Shown: positions 52,119 through 61,648 of the stretch, in pieces
Numbering within the stretch: the first letter of the stretch is position 1
Layout: every line of letters starts with the position of its first letter
Assembly (NCBI GenBank): GCA_965240325.2
Contig: OZ251228.1
Span: 248,001 to 312,000 of the forward strand
Length of the DNA: 64,000 bases
Direction of reading: 5' to 3'
Source: Rebecca billardiae RCC1528
Taxonomy: Eukaryota; Haptophyta
Made by a program: the position numbers and the translations under genes
Notes under the pieces: generated by a model
Databases searched by the model: none
What the model was told of the DNA's origin: nothing
What the model saw: only the letters and a program-made list of their open reading frames with translations

Positions 52119-55091
52119 ATGTTCGCTCTCGCTGTGGCCCTCGGGATGTCCGTCCGCGGTCATTGGCACGTCGCTTCACCTTCACCGCCGCCGCCAGGGC
52201 GCATGGCCCCCGTGCTCTACCGTGCCAACGAGAGGTGCCTGGAGTACGGGCCAAACGAGAACGAGTTTGGAAAAACAGGGCGGTGGTACGGCGCGCCCGA
52301 CCTCGACTCGTGCGCGGCATGGACGCTTGAGTGGGGCCGGACGTGGCCTTGCGAGGTCTTCCAATGGGAAGAGTTCACGGGAGACTGCTTCTGCTGCGAG
52401 CGCGTGTCCGCGGAGGGCGAGGGAGCGTACTCGTCCTACTTGGACATCTACACCACCGCGTTTGCTGCCTACTCGCCGCCGCCACCGCCAAGTCCGCCAC
52501 CGCCCCCAAGCCCTCCGCCGCCGTCGCCACGCCCGCCACCTCCGCCATCGCCGCCACCATCGCCGCCCTCGCCGCCGCCACTACCGCCTGGCCGCTGGAC
52601 CGCCACCCTGCTCGTCCAGTGGCAGTCTTGCACCACCGATTCCGATCTCTATGCGAGCGACGGCCTTGAGGGGTGTGCTGCTGCGGCAGCTCGCGCCTCC
52701 TGCGAGGTCTTCGAGTGGAACACCGTGTGGACTTCGTTGTGCCGGTGCTGCATTACCTACCCGACCTCGTCCGGCGGCAGCGGGCACAGCAACTACAATT
52801 TGTACGAGCCGGAGTACTTCCAGTTCAAGCCGCCCTCGCCGCCGCCGCCCCCGCCCCCTCCTCCGCCGCCATCGCCGACCCCACCGTCGTCGCCGCCACC
52901 CTTGCCACCGCCGTCACCACCTCCGCCACCGTCTCCTCCGTCCCCGCCTCCGTCTCCGCCGTTCCCGCCCGGGCGGTGGGACCTCGAGCTGATCGTCCAG
53001 AATCAGGGTTGCGACGGCTATTACGGCTGGGGCGAGTGGCTCGGCTATCTCGACGGGCCGCACGAGGCTGCGCAGCTGGCTAGGGCGACGCCCAACTGCG
53101 AGGTCGTCGCGCACAGCTCAAGATTTGATCACTACACCTGCTGCAAAGAGTGGCTCGAGACCCCGGGCGGGGAGGAAGACTACGCCCTGTACAGACCCTA
53201 CTACGCGTCGTACTCGCCACCGCCGCCGCACAGCCCGCCGCCGCCACCATCTTTGCCACCGCCGCCACCGATGCTGCCTCCGCCACCTCTGTCGCCGCCG
53301 CCGCCCCCACCGCCGCCGCCCCCGGCGCCGTTGCCACCTGGGCGCGCAGTTGCTGCCCTGCTCTCCGCCGAGCGCGAGTGCGTCACCCAAGGCACTCACT
53401 TCGGCAATGTCGACTTGAGCGAGTGCGCGAGCCTCGCCTTTGCCGCAGGCTGCGACGTGATCATGTACTCGACGGAGTACAGCTGGTACGTCTGGGGCTG
53501 CCGCTGCTGCAGCGCGTGGGACGAGAACTCGAACGGGCACGCGCTGTGGGACCTGTACACCGTCGGCTTCGCGGCGTACTCGCCCCCGCCGAGTCCGACC
53601 ACGCCCAGCCCGCCGCCCGCGCCGCCCACGCCGCCGCCGCCCTCGTTGCCACCAAGCCAGCCGCCCTCGGCACCACCCTCCCAGCCGCCCCCATCGCTTC
53701 CGCCGACATCGCCGCCGCCACTCCCGCCCTCGACGCCTCCTTCCAAGCCGCCTCCATCTCTGCCTCCTCCAAGCGAGCCTCCCGCGTCACCGCCGGCTGC
53801 GCCGCCCACGCCGCCGCCACCCACGCCGCCGCCGCATTCGCCGCCGCCAGCGCCGCCGCCGCCGCCAAGCCCACCTACGCCGCCACCATCGCCGCCCTCG
53901 CCCCTGCCGCCTCCGCAGCCGCCGAGCCCCGTTGGGCCGAGCCCACCGCCCTCACCACAACCACCGCCGACCCCACCGCCAGGCAGCCCGCCAACCCCAC
54001 CACCCGCCAGCCCACCGAACCCGCCGCCAGCCAGCCCGCCGACCCCACCATCAGCCAGCCCACCACCGACACCGACACCGCCGCCCACGCCGCCGCCGCC
54101 TTCAGCGCCACCACCGCAGCCCCCGCCGCCAAGCACACCTCCTCCGCCGTCGGCACCGCCATCGCCCATGCCGCCTCCGCAGCCGCCGCGGCCCGCCGGG
54201 CCGAGCCCGCCGCCCTCGCCAAAGCCACCGCCGGCTCCGCCGCCAGCAAGCCCGCCACTTTCGCCACCGGCCAGTTCACCGCCTCCGCCGCCAAGCCCCG
54301 GGCCAAGCTCCCCGCTGCCGCCGTTCTCTCCGCCTCCCTACCCGCCCCCGCCGCCCTCGCCCCCGCCGCTCCCGCCGATGACGGGCGACACCAGCATCGC
54401 GCGCGTGCGCTCCGAGGCGACGCTGGAGGGCTCCGCGAGCGACTGGGACGAGAGCTCCGAGTCCGGGCAGCAGCAGCGCGAGAACTTCAAGCAGGGCGTC
54501 GCGAGCGCGCTCAACGTGACGACGAGCGAGGTTGAGCTGCTCGCTGTCGTCGACTCGAGCGTGACCATCATCTTCGACGTGCTGCACACCGAGGCGAGCG
54601 CCGCGCAGGCGCCGACGGTCGACGCGCTTGCCGAGCTTGTGCAGGCGCGTGCCGATGTGATCGGCAGCTCCGTCGCGTCCGCAACGGGGACGGCGGTGGT
54701 CGCGGTCTCCGTGAGCCGGGTGATGCTCCCGCCCTCCTCTGCGAGCGATGGCGACTCGGACGGCAGTGGTTCGAGCGGCGGAGGCGGCGGCGGAGGCGGA
54801 GGCGGAGGCGGCGGGGGCGGCGGCAGCAGCACGTCAAGCTCTGCCACTCTGTCTCCCTCCGCGCCGCTGCCGGGCGCGCTCGCTGTCGGCCTTATTGCGG
54901 GCGGAGGCGCAGTCGCCATCTGCGCTCTCGCTGCCTGCGCCGTGTACTTCGCCCGGCGCGCCAACACCGTCAAGATCGCTGTGGCGCCCGAGCACGACCA
55001 GGAGAACCCCAACAACTCCATTCCGGAGGTGCCCGTCACCGCGACGGCCACCGTTGGCTCTCCTGCCGCCGAGCGTGCCCAGAAGCTGTGA
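52119..55091 (+). CDS. Proline-rich wall-type membrane protein with four Cys modules
   Basis: Single exon, 990 residues. Signal peptide (MFALAVALGMSVRG). Four related Cys-rich modules of about 80 residues (about 28-120, 156-240, 284-365, 406-487) share a PGRW-type start, an internal CEVFEW/CEVVAH-type motif, paired CC and a Tyr-rich end (YNLYEPEY). Between them lie PPPSPPP spacers, and residues about 490-750 are almost pure Pro/Ser/Ala like pherophorins and other hydroxyproline-rich wall proteins. A folded segment follows (about 755-860, RENFKQGVASALNVTTSEVE, SEA-like), then poly-Gly and one membrane helix (about 917-947, LAVGLIAGGGAVAICALAAC) with a short cytoplasmic tail. Probably anchors extracellular matrix or scale/wall material to the plasma membrane. 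Confidence 0.82.
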   Translation: MFALAVALGMSVRGHWHVASPSPPPPGRMAPVLYRANERCLEYGPNENEFGKTGRWYGAPDLDSCAAWTLEWGRTWPCEVFQWEEFTGDCFCCERVSAEGEGAYSSYLDIYTTAFAAYSPPPPPSPPPPPSPPPPSPRPPPPPSPPPSPPSPPPLPPGRWTATLLVQWQSCTTDSDLYASDGLEGCAAAAARASCEVFEWNTVWTSLCRCCITYPTSSGGSGHSNYNLYEPEYFQFKPPSPPPPPPPPPPPSPTPPSSPPPLPPPSPPPPPSPPSPPPSPPFPPGRWDLELIVQNQGCDGYYGWGEWLGYLDGPHEAAQLARATPNCEVVAHSSRFDHYTCCKEWLETPGGEEDYALYRPYYASYSPPPPHSPPPPPSLPPPPPMLPPPPLSPPPPPPPPPPAPLPPGRAVAALLSAERECVTQGTHFGNVDLSECASLAFAAGCDVIMYSTEYSWYVWGCRCCSAWDENSNGHALWDLYTVGFAAYSPPPSPTTPSPPPAPPTPPPPSLPPSQPPSAPPSQPPPSLPPTSPPPLPPSTPPSKPPPSLPPPSEPPASPPAAPPTPPPPTPPPHSPPPAPPPPPSPPTPPPSPPSPLPPPQPPSPVGPSPPPSPQPPPTPPPGSPPTPPPASPPNPPPASPPTPPSASPPPTPTPPPTPPPPSAPPPQPPPPSTPPPPSAPPSPMPPPQPPRPAGPSPPPSPKPPPAPPPASPPLSPPASSPPPPPSPGPSSPLPPFSPPPYPPPPPSPPPLPPMTGDTSIARVRSEATLEGSASDWDESSESGQQQRENFKQGVASALNVTTSEVELLAVVDSSVTIIFDVLHTEASAAQAPTVDALAELVQARADVIGSSVASATGTAVVAVSVSRVMLPPSSASDGDSDGSGSSGGGGGGGGGGGGGGGGSSTSSSATLSPSAPLPGALAVGLIAGGGAVAICALAACAVYFARRANTVKIAVAPEHDQENPNNSIPEVPVTATATVGSPAAERAQKL

Positions 55092-55909
55092 TGAGTCTGA
55101 TTCACCCAGCTATTATTCGTCCCCTGGCACCCAGCGCAGCGCGGCTCAGCGACTTACTATGTACCCGCGCGGGGCTGCGGCACTGCCCGCGTCTCACGTC
55201 TGCCCGCCGACTGTCATCAGCGACTCATCACGCCCACGGGCACGGACGATCGTCGCAGATAATTAGCTAGACGGCGACCACGAAGCAGTCAGCATATTAT
55301 ATTGTAGTATGGCAGTAGTCGTGATGAGTGTACGTAGCAGTAGTATACCAGTAGTATATACTACTATATACATCATCATCTCACGCGTATGTCGTCGTAT
55401 CGGGCCGATCGGCCCGATCGCCATCGGCCCGAGTGCCGAGTACTGGACCCGGTACACTCCGAGTCCGACTACACGGTCCGACGGCGCAGTGTGTCAGTAC
55501 TACGGCGCTACTGTATGTACGTACTTCGTCATCATCACGGCCATATGATGATGATGCGGCCCCTACAGTGTTATTCTTCAATACTTTCTGAGTCTCAACG
55601 GAACGATGGTGGGGTGGGCAGGCGGCTGGCGGGGCCCGAGCCGCCGCGCCGGCTGCGGCCGGCGCGGCCGGCTCGGCTGCTGACTCGCTGCCAAGCTGCA
55701 AGCACGGGCCCCATCGTCGCTGCTGGCGGATGCCCGCTGAGCCCGAGCAGATTGAAGATGGAAGGGCGCTCATCAGACGCTGCTGGAACCGATCTCAACG
55801 ACGACCTTGTTGTGTCGGCCGCGTCTGTGCCCACTGAGATGAAGCAAGGCTGCGTCATCGTCAGTCGCGGCCCAGCTCGCCCCAGAGTCAGCGTTGCTCA
55901 CCTCCCATC
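55092..55909. other. Intergenic with short TA/AC-rich stretch
   Basis: Contains AT-rich sequence around 55290-55390 and repeated CGGCCCGATCGGCC-type palindromes near 55400-55430. No convincing gene. Confidence 0.45.
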
Positions 55910-56326
55910 CTATGCGCACTCCCTGCGGCGCATCAGCGCGGAGTGGGGGCGGGCGCGTGAGATACTCATCTGCTCAGAACCTCGCGAGGGTCCGCCGCCG
56001 TCGGCGCTCACATCAGCATGTCGCATGAACTCGATGTCACACCCGGCCGGACCGTGGTCGGCATCGCCCGTGACCGTGTAAGACGCGTTCGGCTCCCAAG
56101 AGTGCCTAGGAAGCTCCTGCGCAAGGTCAGGCGGTTCAACGACGTAGGTGCCGCTGGTGCACGTTGCGTTCGCCAGCTCCCACGGCGTGCGCGTGTAGTT
56201 GAACAAGTGCACGGTCGTCGAGCGCGTCATCTGGACGGCATGCTGCCTCGTGAGCGGGAAACGGCCGCCGAGGCCGCACGAGCAGGGCGGCAGGCACGCG
56301 AGCGAGCCTGCCACGCCGGCCATCAT
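55910..56326 (-). CDS. Small putative secreted protein, unknown family
   Basis: 138 codons unspliced, starting at the tandem Mets 56326/56323 (MMAGVAGSLACLPPCSCGLG). The middle has natural, beta-like composition, unlike Arg/Ala-rich shadows: VHLFNYTRTPWELANATCTS, then GTYVVEPPDL, then NASYTVTGDADHGPAGCDIE, with two N-glycosylation sequons and Cys. A GT-AG intron (GTGAGC near 56015 to GAGCAG near 55960) would remove a Gly-rich part and keep the same stop. Either form is possible. The fold may be a small beta-sandwich; no family is claimed. Its start codon overlaps that of the divergent methyltransferase. Confidence 0.45.
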   Translation of the reverse strand: MMAGVAGSLACLPPCSCGLGGRFPLTRQHAVQMTRSTTVHLFNYTRTPWELANATCTSGTYVVEPPDLAQELPRHSWEPNASYTVTGDADHGPAGCDIEFMRHADVSADGGGPSRGSEQMSISRARPHSALMRRRECA

Positions 56327-57038
56327 GATGGCGGTCGTTGGTCGACGTGCGCTCGTTTTTGCGCTGTCGCTACTGCCGACGGCGCCGCCCGCTCAGAACG
56401 CGCGCTATGACGAGTATGCAAGCACGTACGACGACTTGGACGGCGGCGCAGTCGCTGAGAAGCTGGGGTTCGTCGAGCTGCGCCGCGAGATGGTTGGCCG
56501 TGCTCGAGGACGTGTTCTCGAGGTGGGCGCGGGGACAGGTCTCAACCTGCCGTATTACGACTGGGAGCGAGTGAGCACTCTAGTCACTCTCGACCAAAGC
56601 GCAGGGATGTTGGCACTTGCCAATGCCCGCGCGAAGCGCCTGGGCATCGCCCGCAGCACGCGCACGCAAGTCGGCGACGTTGCGCAGCTCCCATACGACG
56701 ACGATTCGTTCGACACCGTCGTGGACACGTTCTCCCTGTGCGTCTTCGAGGAGCCGCAGGCGGCTCTGGCGGAGATGGCGCGAGTGCTGAAGCCCTCGGG
56801 CCGCGTCCTCCTCGTCGAGCACCAGCGCGCGGGCGGCTTGCTCGGCGCCTACCAGGACGTCACAGCTGCTGCGGTCACGCCCATCTCCAAGGGGTGCGTG
56901 TGGAACCAGAACGTGCGCGCTCTCGCGGGGCAGGCGGGCTTGCGAGTGGTCGACTCGAAGGACGCAGTACTCGGTACGATCGCTACCTTGGAGCTTGAAC
57001 CTATCACAGGGAGCGGCAAGACTCGGGCCGCGACATGA
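56325..57038 (+). CDS. SAM-dependent methyltransferase (METTL7/UbiE-like)
   Basis: Single exon, 237 residues from the first of two adjacent Mets (56325, 56328). An N-terminal hydrophobic segment (VVGRRALVFALSLLPTAPPA) suggests a signal anchor. Class I methyltransferase motifs: RVLEVGAGTGLNLPYYDW (motif I, SAM-binding Gly loop), VTLDQSAGML (acidic end of beta-2), VGDVAQLPYDDDSFDTVVDT (motif post-I), and a motif III-like LKPSGRVLLVEHQRAG. This layout resembles METTL7-type membrane-associated and UbiE-type small-molecule methyltransferases. The substrate is unknown. Confidence 0.82.
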   Translation: MMAVVGRRALVFALSLLPTAPPAQNARYDEYASTYDDLDGGAVAEKLGFVELRREMVGRARGRVLEVGAGTGLNLPYYDWERVSTLVTLDQSAGMLALANARAKRLGIARSTRTQVGDVAQLPYDDDSFDTVVDTFSLCVFEEPQAALAEMARVLKPSGRVLLVEHQRAGGLLGAYQDVTAAAVTPISKGCVWNQNVRALAGQAGLRVVDSKDAVLGTIATLELEPITGSGKTRAAT

Positions 57039-57493
57039 GGCTGAGCACCGCGGCGCAACTAATCATGGCGGCAGCCGAAATCCGGGGCAAGTCGGCCGCG
57101 CGCACGCGCCACGCACGCATCACCATCGCCATGCCCATATCATGATCGGGCTCGGCATCTCACTGAGCCGATGAGGAGATGGCATCTGCATCACGCGCGG
57201 ACGATGAAGCGACGAAGATCTGCTGCTAGTAGGCGGCAACACCCGTTACTATATTCTATCTAGATATATATATATCTGATGATATATAGTATATACGTAG
57301 CCGCCTTATACGGCGCGGGGCGCGCGCGGTACGGGGCAGGGCGAGTACGGTCACTCACCCGTGCAACGGGTCAAGTGGCCAGAGTACGTCTGGTCGTTGG
57401 CTGGCACGGGCCGCAGCGCTAAAGCAACCTGCTGTGAGTCACACCCGACTCCTTCAGTACTCCGGCTCCGCGGCACGACTCACTCGGCACGAT

Positions 57494-57684
57494 CGCGGAC
57501 GCGGGCCTCCGGGATCCGTGAGCTGATCAGCCAGAGTTGGACAGTTTGGCAGCTACTAGTATGTAGTAATAGTTGTCAGACGGACGTCCGATGCCGATGG
57601 CACGATCGCGGACGGGTCGTCGCGCGGATCCGAGCTGATCAGCCAGTTGGACATTTGGCAGCTAGTTGTCAGACGGACGTCCGA
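57494..57684 (+). repeat. Imperfect tandem duplication, about 100 bp units
   Basis: Both units share GCACGATCGCGGACG, GAGCTGATCAGCCAG, TTTGGCAGCTA and AGTTGTCAGACGGACGTCCG in order (about 57490-57590 and 57599-57684). The second is shortened by small deletions. Confidence 0.7.
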
Positions 57685-57994
57685 TTTGCGGATTTGACGA
57701 CCGGTCACGGTGCCGCGGGCGGCGGGTGCGGTCTCAGGTCCGCTGCTGTGATTGTGTGAAGTGTGAATGAGTCTCGCGGTCGCGCAGGCAGGGCGACGGT
57801 CGGACTAATAGCTTCAGTCATCTCAGAACCGACTCTTCAACTGGCGAACTGCCACTGCCGCCACTACGGCGGAGAGCCGCGAACCGTAGAGTATCCGCGA
57901 TTGCACGGCCTGACGGCCACCGCGGGCCCCCAACTGCGCGTTGATTCTATGCAGAAAAGGACCGCGCGGAACGCGGTCATATGATGGCGGATAA

Positions 57995-58274
57995 TAATTC
58001 ATTGATTCAACTCACGATGCGCGCTGTCCAACTCAATTCTCAAAGTCAAAGGCGGCGGCCGCGTACATCGACACTCGACAGCATCGTCGGTGCCGCGTCG
58101 GCGGGCGCGGCTCACGATGTGCCTGTGCACGCTGCTCTAATTCATTGATTCAACTCACGATGCGCGCTGTCCAACTCAATTCTCAAAGGCGGCGGCCGCG
58201 TACATCGACACTCGACAGCATCGTCGGTGCCGCGTCGGCGGGCGCGGCTCACGATGTGCCTGTGCACGCTGCTC
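57995..58274 (+). repeat. Tandem duplication of 143 bp, two copies
   Basis: Units 57995-58137 and 58138-58274 are nearly identical (TAATTCATTGATTCAACTCA to GTGCCTGTGCACGCTGCT). The second lacks a six-base TCAAAG-type insertion. The second copy borders the 3' end of the FkbM gene. Confidence 0.85.
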
Positions 58275-58417
58275 CGGGACCAGGGCACGGCAGTGACCAC
58301 CATCCGCGATACCGGGGCACATGCCTGCGTGTCGACGATCGACGACTCTGGTCCGTGCTCGTGCGGCAACGTTGTTTGTCAGCGTGCTGACGATCCGGGA
58401 CGATGGTCGCGCCGCTG

Positions 58418-59398
58418 TCAGCCCATCTTCGGATCGAGGTCGAAGACGCGGCAGCCGAATACCGCGCCGCAGCCCGCGCCCGGGAGGAAGCACATGAAGC
58501 GATCGGCGAGCGTGCGCGTCATGCAGATCGCGTTCTCCACGCCCGTGCAGTCGCAGATGTACCCGGCGCGGAGCAGCATGCTGTGCAGCTTGCACTGCCG
58601 CATGCGCCGGATGTGCTTGTATTCCCACACGACGATTGGCGGCCGCACGGTCGCAAAGTTGACGCCGAGCAGGATGTCTGCGTCGAAGCCCTCCGCGTCG
58701 ACGCTGAGCAGGCCGAGCGCGCTCGGCTCGACGCCGCCGCGCGAGAGCAGCGACCCCACCGTGCGGCACGGCACGCGCACCTCCTTCACGTGCTCGCGCA
58801 GGTTGACGCCTGGCGGCATGCCCGGCTGGTGCTTGAGGATGTGCTTGAGGTCCATCGACGCGATCTGCGTCACCCACATGGGGAGCTGCCGCCCCGAGCT
58901 CTGGTCGTAGCCGGAGCGCGTGTCGAAGCGCTCGTCGATCGTGTAGAAGGTCACGTTCCCGTCGCGCGCGCACGCCGCGGCATTCTCGACGCGGATCGAC
59001 GCGTGCTCGATCTGAGCCATCGCGTCGCGCAGCTGTGTGAACACGTGCGGCTGCGGCTCAACGAGGATCGTGCGCATGCCCCGCAGCGCCAGGCTCTTGA
59101 GCGAGGCGACGAAGGGGTCATTCGCGTTGAGCCACGCGAGGTGCGCGCCGATCTGCAGCGCGCCCAGCCGCGGGTTACTGCGGTACAAGTTGGCGAGTGC
59201 CTGCCGTAGGCATTCGTCCGCGAGCGCGCGCGACTGGGCTGTCTGGTTGAATTTGATGGGCTTATCGTTGATGGGGAGCAGGCTCTCGGCCGGCGTGACG
59301 ATCAATACGACGAAGATCGCCGCGGTCCATCTGCCCAAGAAGCGCGCGAGGCCGCGCGCGGGGTTGCGAGCCCCGCACCGCGGCGGTTGTTGGGCCAT
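58418..59398 (-). CDS. FkbM-family methyltransferase with N-terminal anchor
   Basis: Single exon, 326 residues from the Met at 59398. A hydrophobic segment (FLGRWTAAIFVVLIV, about 20-34) indicates a signal anchor to the secretory pathway. The FkbM core: LGALQIGAHLAWLNANDPFV (SAM loop region), TILVEPQPHVFTQLRD, and VGSLLSRGGVEPSALGLLSV followed by DAEGFDADIL, the family's hallmark DxEG block. Relatives O-methylate sugars or small molecules, so a glycan or metabolite methyl transfer in the Golgi is plausible but unproven. Cys residues near the C terminus fit a lumenal domain. Divergent from PrmA. Confidence 0.85.
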   Translation of the reverse strand: MAQQPPRCGARNPARGLARFLGRWTAAIFVVLIVTPAESLLPINDKPIKFNQTAQSRALADECLRQALANLYRSNPRLGALQIGAHLAWLNANDPFVASLKSLALRGMRTILVEPQPHVFTQLRDAMAQIEHASIRVENAAACARDGNVTFYTIDERFDTRSGYDQSSGRQLPMWVTQIASMDLKHILKHQPGMPPGVNLREHVKEVRVPCRTVGSLLSRGGVEPSALGLLSVDAEGFDADILLGVNFATVRPPIVVWEYKHIRRMRQCKLHSMLLRAGYICDCTGVENAICMTRTLADRFMCFLPGAGCGAVFGCRVFDLDPKMG

Positions 59399-59452
59399 GG
59401 AGAGCTGCACGCTTGATAATGCCGCGACGCTTTCCCTCGGCGAAAATTGCGA
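59399..59452. promoter_or_regulatory. 54-bp bidirectional promoter/leader between FkbM and PrmA genes
   Basis: Only 54 bp separate the divergent start codons. It includes CTTGATAATG and GCGAAAATTGCG, the least GC-rich motifs locally. Both genes' transcription must be driven from within or across each other's 5' ends. Confidence 0.35.
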
Positions 59453-60782
59453 ATGGCGACGACGACGGCCTGCGTCCTGGCGCTCGCCGCGGCCGGCGCC
59501 GGCGCGGCCAGCGCGCGTGGGCGCAGCGGTGGTGCGGGCGGCCCACCCCTTGCCCGACGAGCCCCCGCACATCGGGGCCCGTCCGGCTTCACCGCGACCG
59601 CCGGCGACTCGCTGGCAGACGACGTGGGCGCGCACGAGCTTGTGACGCTTGTCGTGCCGCCGAGCGTGGACACGGAGGTGCTCGCCGAGCTGCTGATGGA
59701 GACGGGCGCGCTGTACGTGGCCATTAAGGACGCCAACCTCGGCACGCCCGACGAGGCGCCGATCGTCCGCCCAGTCAACCCAGCAGCCGCCGCGTTCGAA
59801 GCAGGAGAGTGGCCGCCTCGCTTTGACTACTGGTCCAACTGCACGATCGAGGCGGGCTTCGCGCTGGGCTGGCCCGTGGAGCAGACGCTGCGCAGCCTGG
59901 AGGACACGCTCGGCACCGTGCTCGCACGCCAGCCGCCCACGCACGTGCCCTCCAAGGACTGGGTCACCGAGGTGCAGGTGTGTGAGCAGGCCGCTGCGCA
60001 CCCCGCGGCCTCGCGCGAGGGGCGGCACCCGCGCCATCCGCCGGCCGCGCGCGCCGAGCGCTCACGCGCCGCCGCACCCCTCGCCGCCGGTGCGCGCCGC
60101 CGCACCCCGCCCGTGGCAGCGCACGTGGCCACCGATTGTCGTCGGCGAGCTCTACGTCCGCTTCCCGTGGCACCCGGACCCGCCGCCCGCCGGCACGCGC
60201 GCGTCGCTCGTGCTCGAGCCTGGGATGGCGTTCGGCACGGGCGAGCACCCGACCACGCGGCTGTGCTGCGAGTGGCTGCAGCGCGAGCTCGCGGGCGCGG
60301 CGAGGCACGCGTCCGAGCTGCCTGGCGTCTGCGTCGACAGCCCCGCCGCCGCCCTCGACGTGCTCGACTACGGCTCGGGCTCAGGCATCCTGGCGCTCGC
60401 CGCGCTCGCGTTCGGCGCGTCCACGGCCACGTGCGTGGACACCGACCGTGAGGCGAACCGCGTGGCCATGTGGAACGCGAATGTGAACGGGCTCTCGGAG
60501 CGCGTCTCCGTGCACACGCCTGACGACGCGCCGGCCGTCAGCTTCCCGCTCGTCGTGGCGAACATCCTCGCGCCCACGCTCATCGCGCTCGCGCCCACGC
60601 TCGCCGCCGCCACGCTGCCCGGCGGGCGGATCGGGCTGTCGGGCGTGCTCGTGCGCCAAGCGGCGGGCGTGCGCGCCGCGTACGAGCGCGCGTTCGAGCT
60701 CGACGAGGCGGACGTGGAGGATGGCGGCTGGGTGCTCATCTCGGGCACCAGGAGGCAGCCCTCGACATCCTCGCCGAGCTGA
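59453..60782 (+). CDS. prmA: Ribosomal protein L11 methyltransferase (PrmA-type), probably organellar
   Basis: Two exons: 59453-59977 and 60120-60782 (donor GTGTGA); 395 residues. The first about 45 residues are Ala/Arg/Gly-rich (MATTTACVLALAAAGAGAAS), like a transit peptide to plastid or mitochondrion. Then the PrmA N-terminal substrate domain (LVTLVVPPSVDTEVLAELLM, then SKDWVTEVQ) and, after the intron, RTWPPIVVGELYVRFPW. The catalytic domain has LVLEPGMAFGTGEHPTTRLC, the signature of PrmA, and LDVLDYGSGSGILALAALAF (SAM loop), with VVANILAPTLIALAPTL matching the NIL..PL motif. It trimethylates ribosomal protein L11. The tail GGWVLISGTRR ends like the family. Confidence 0.93.
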
Positions 60783-60990
60783 GTGCATCAGCACGGCACT
60801 CGCGGGCTACTTCTAGAATCTACTTTGAGCGCGTCGAGTCGGCCGTCGTCGTGACATCGACATCGTCATCATAATCGTCTCAGGTGTGACAGGACACAGG
60901 TCAGGTGCCGTCCCACTGTGACGTCGGACGTCCCAGGACGATCGAGCCGCTGATGTCGGCTGCATGATGTGCCTCACGTCGGGCGTAGTG

Positions 60991-61091
<101 letters not shown>

Positions 61092-61166
61092 CACTCGGCC
61101 GCCCCGGAATCCGAGACTCATTCTCTCTCTCTCTCTCTCTCTATGTAATATATATTTAACGACATC

Positions 61167-61312
61167 ACAGGTAGGACGACGCGGGTCTCCTGATTCGTAG
61201 TCGGCGGCAGTGCCCGATCGGCGTCGACACGAAGTCGGCGTTGGTGGCAGAGCATAGCCTGCACCGCGATCGTAAAGCTTGAGCGCGGCCTTGAGCTGCT
61301 GGAGCGCGATCC
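61167..61312 (+). repeat. Dispersed repeat A, copy 2
   Basis: Near-match of 3634-3780 in the same orientation. It is preceded by TTAACGAC, which also occurs at the end of element B copies. Confidence 0.75.
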
Positions 61313-61471
61313 ACCTGCGCTGCGCGGCTCGCATGGCCCTGCTGTGCCCCGAGCGAGGGCGATGGTGCAGGTCCGGATGTCAGCTGGCAGTCTCAGCCGC
61401 TGGTAGCAGCTGGTCGAGCCTGCCCCAGACTGGTCCGAGCGCAGAATCGTCTAATAAACTCTATTCTGCCG

Positions 61472-61648
61472 TCGCCGCCGCGTGCCCCAGGCCCGGAGGC
61501 GGTGCTCCATCCCGGCCCCGCTCCCGTAGGGGGGCAGGGCTGCGGGTGGCGCACTGTCTGACTACCTGGACGGAAGGCGCGGACGCATTCTATATGTGTC
61601 TGTTGCACTCTGAGCCTGACGCTTGTCCGATGCTGCCACGTCGTTAAA
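61472..61648 (+). repeat. Dispersed element B, longest good copy with (TA)n tail
   Basis: Aligns with 21590-21783 over its GC-rich body and with 34381-34434 and 39968-39900 over its last 54-69 bases. It ends MCLLHSEPDACPMLPRR, a stop, then ATGTATATATATA. The frame is open upstream (from 61279) and could be the remnant C terminus of a longer mobile-element protein. Confidence 0.7.

Larger units (their letters stand above)
57039..58417. other. Intergenic with two imperfect tandem duplications
   Basis: Holds a TA-rich patch (about 57250-57300), a tandem pair near 57494-57684 and a second tandem pair at 57995-58274 (listed separately). No coding sequence recognised. Confidence 0.5.

Noticed and set aside
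53396-54169. Gly-rich open frame opposite the proline-rich gene
   Set aside because: It is simply the complement of proline codons (CCx read as xGG). The plus strand has signal peptide, Cys modules and membrane helix.
57995-58274. Direct repeats considered as a CRISPR-like array
   Set aside because: Only two long adjacent copies without spacers, and the genome is eukaryotic.
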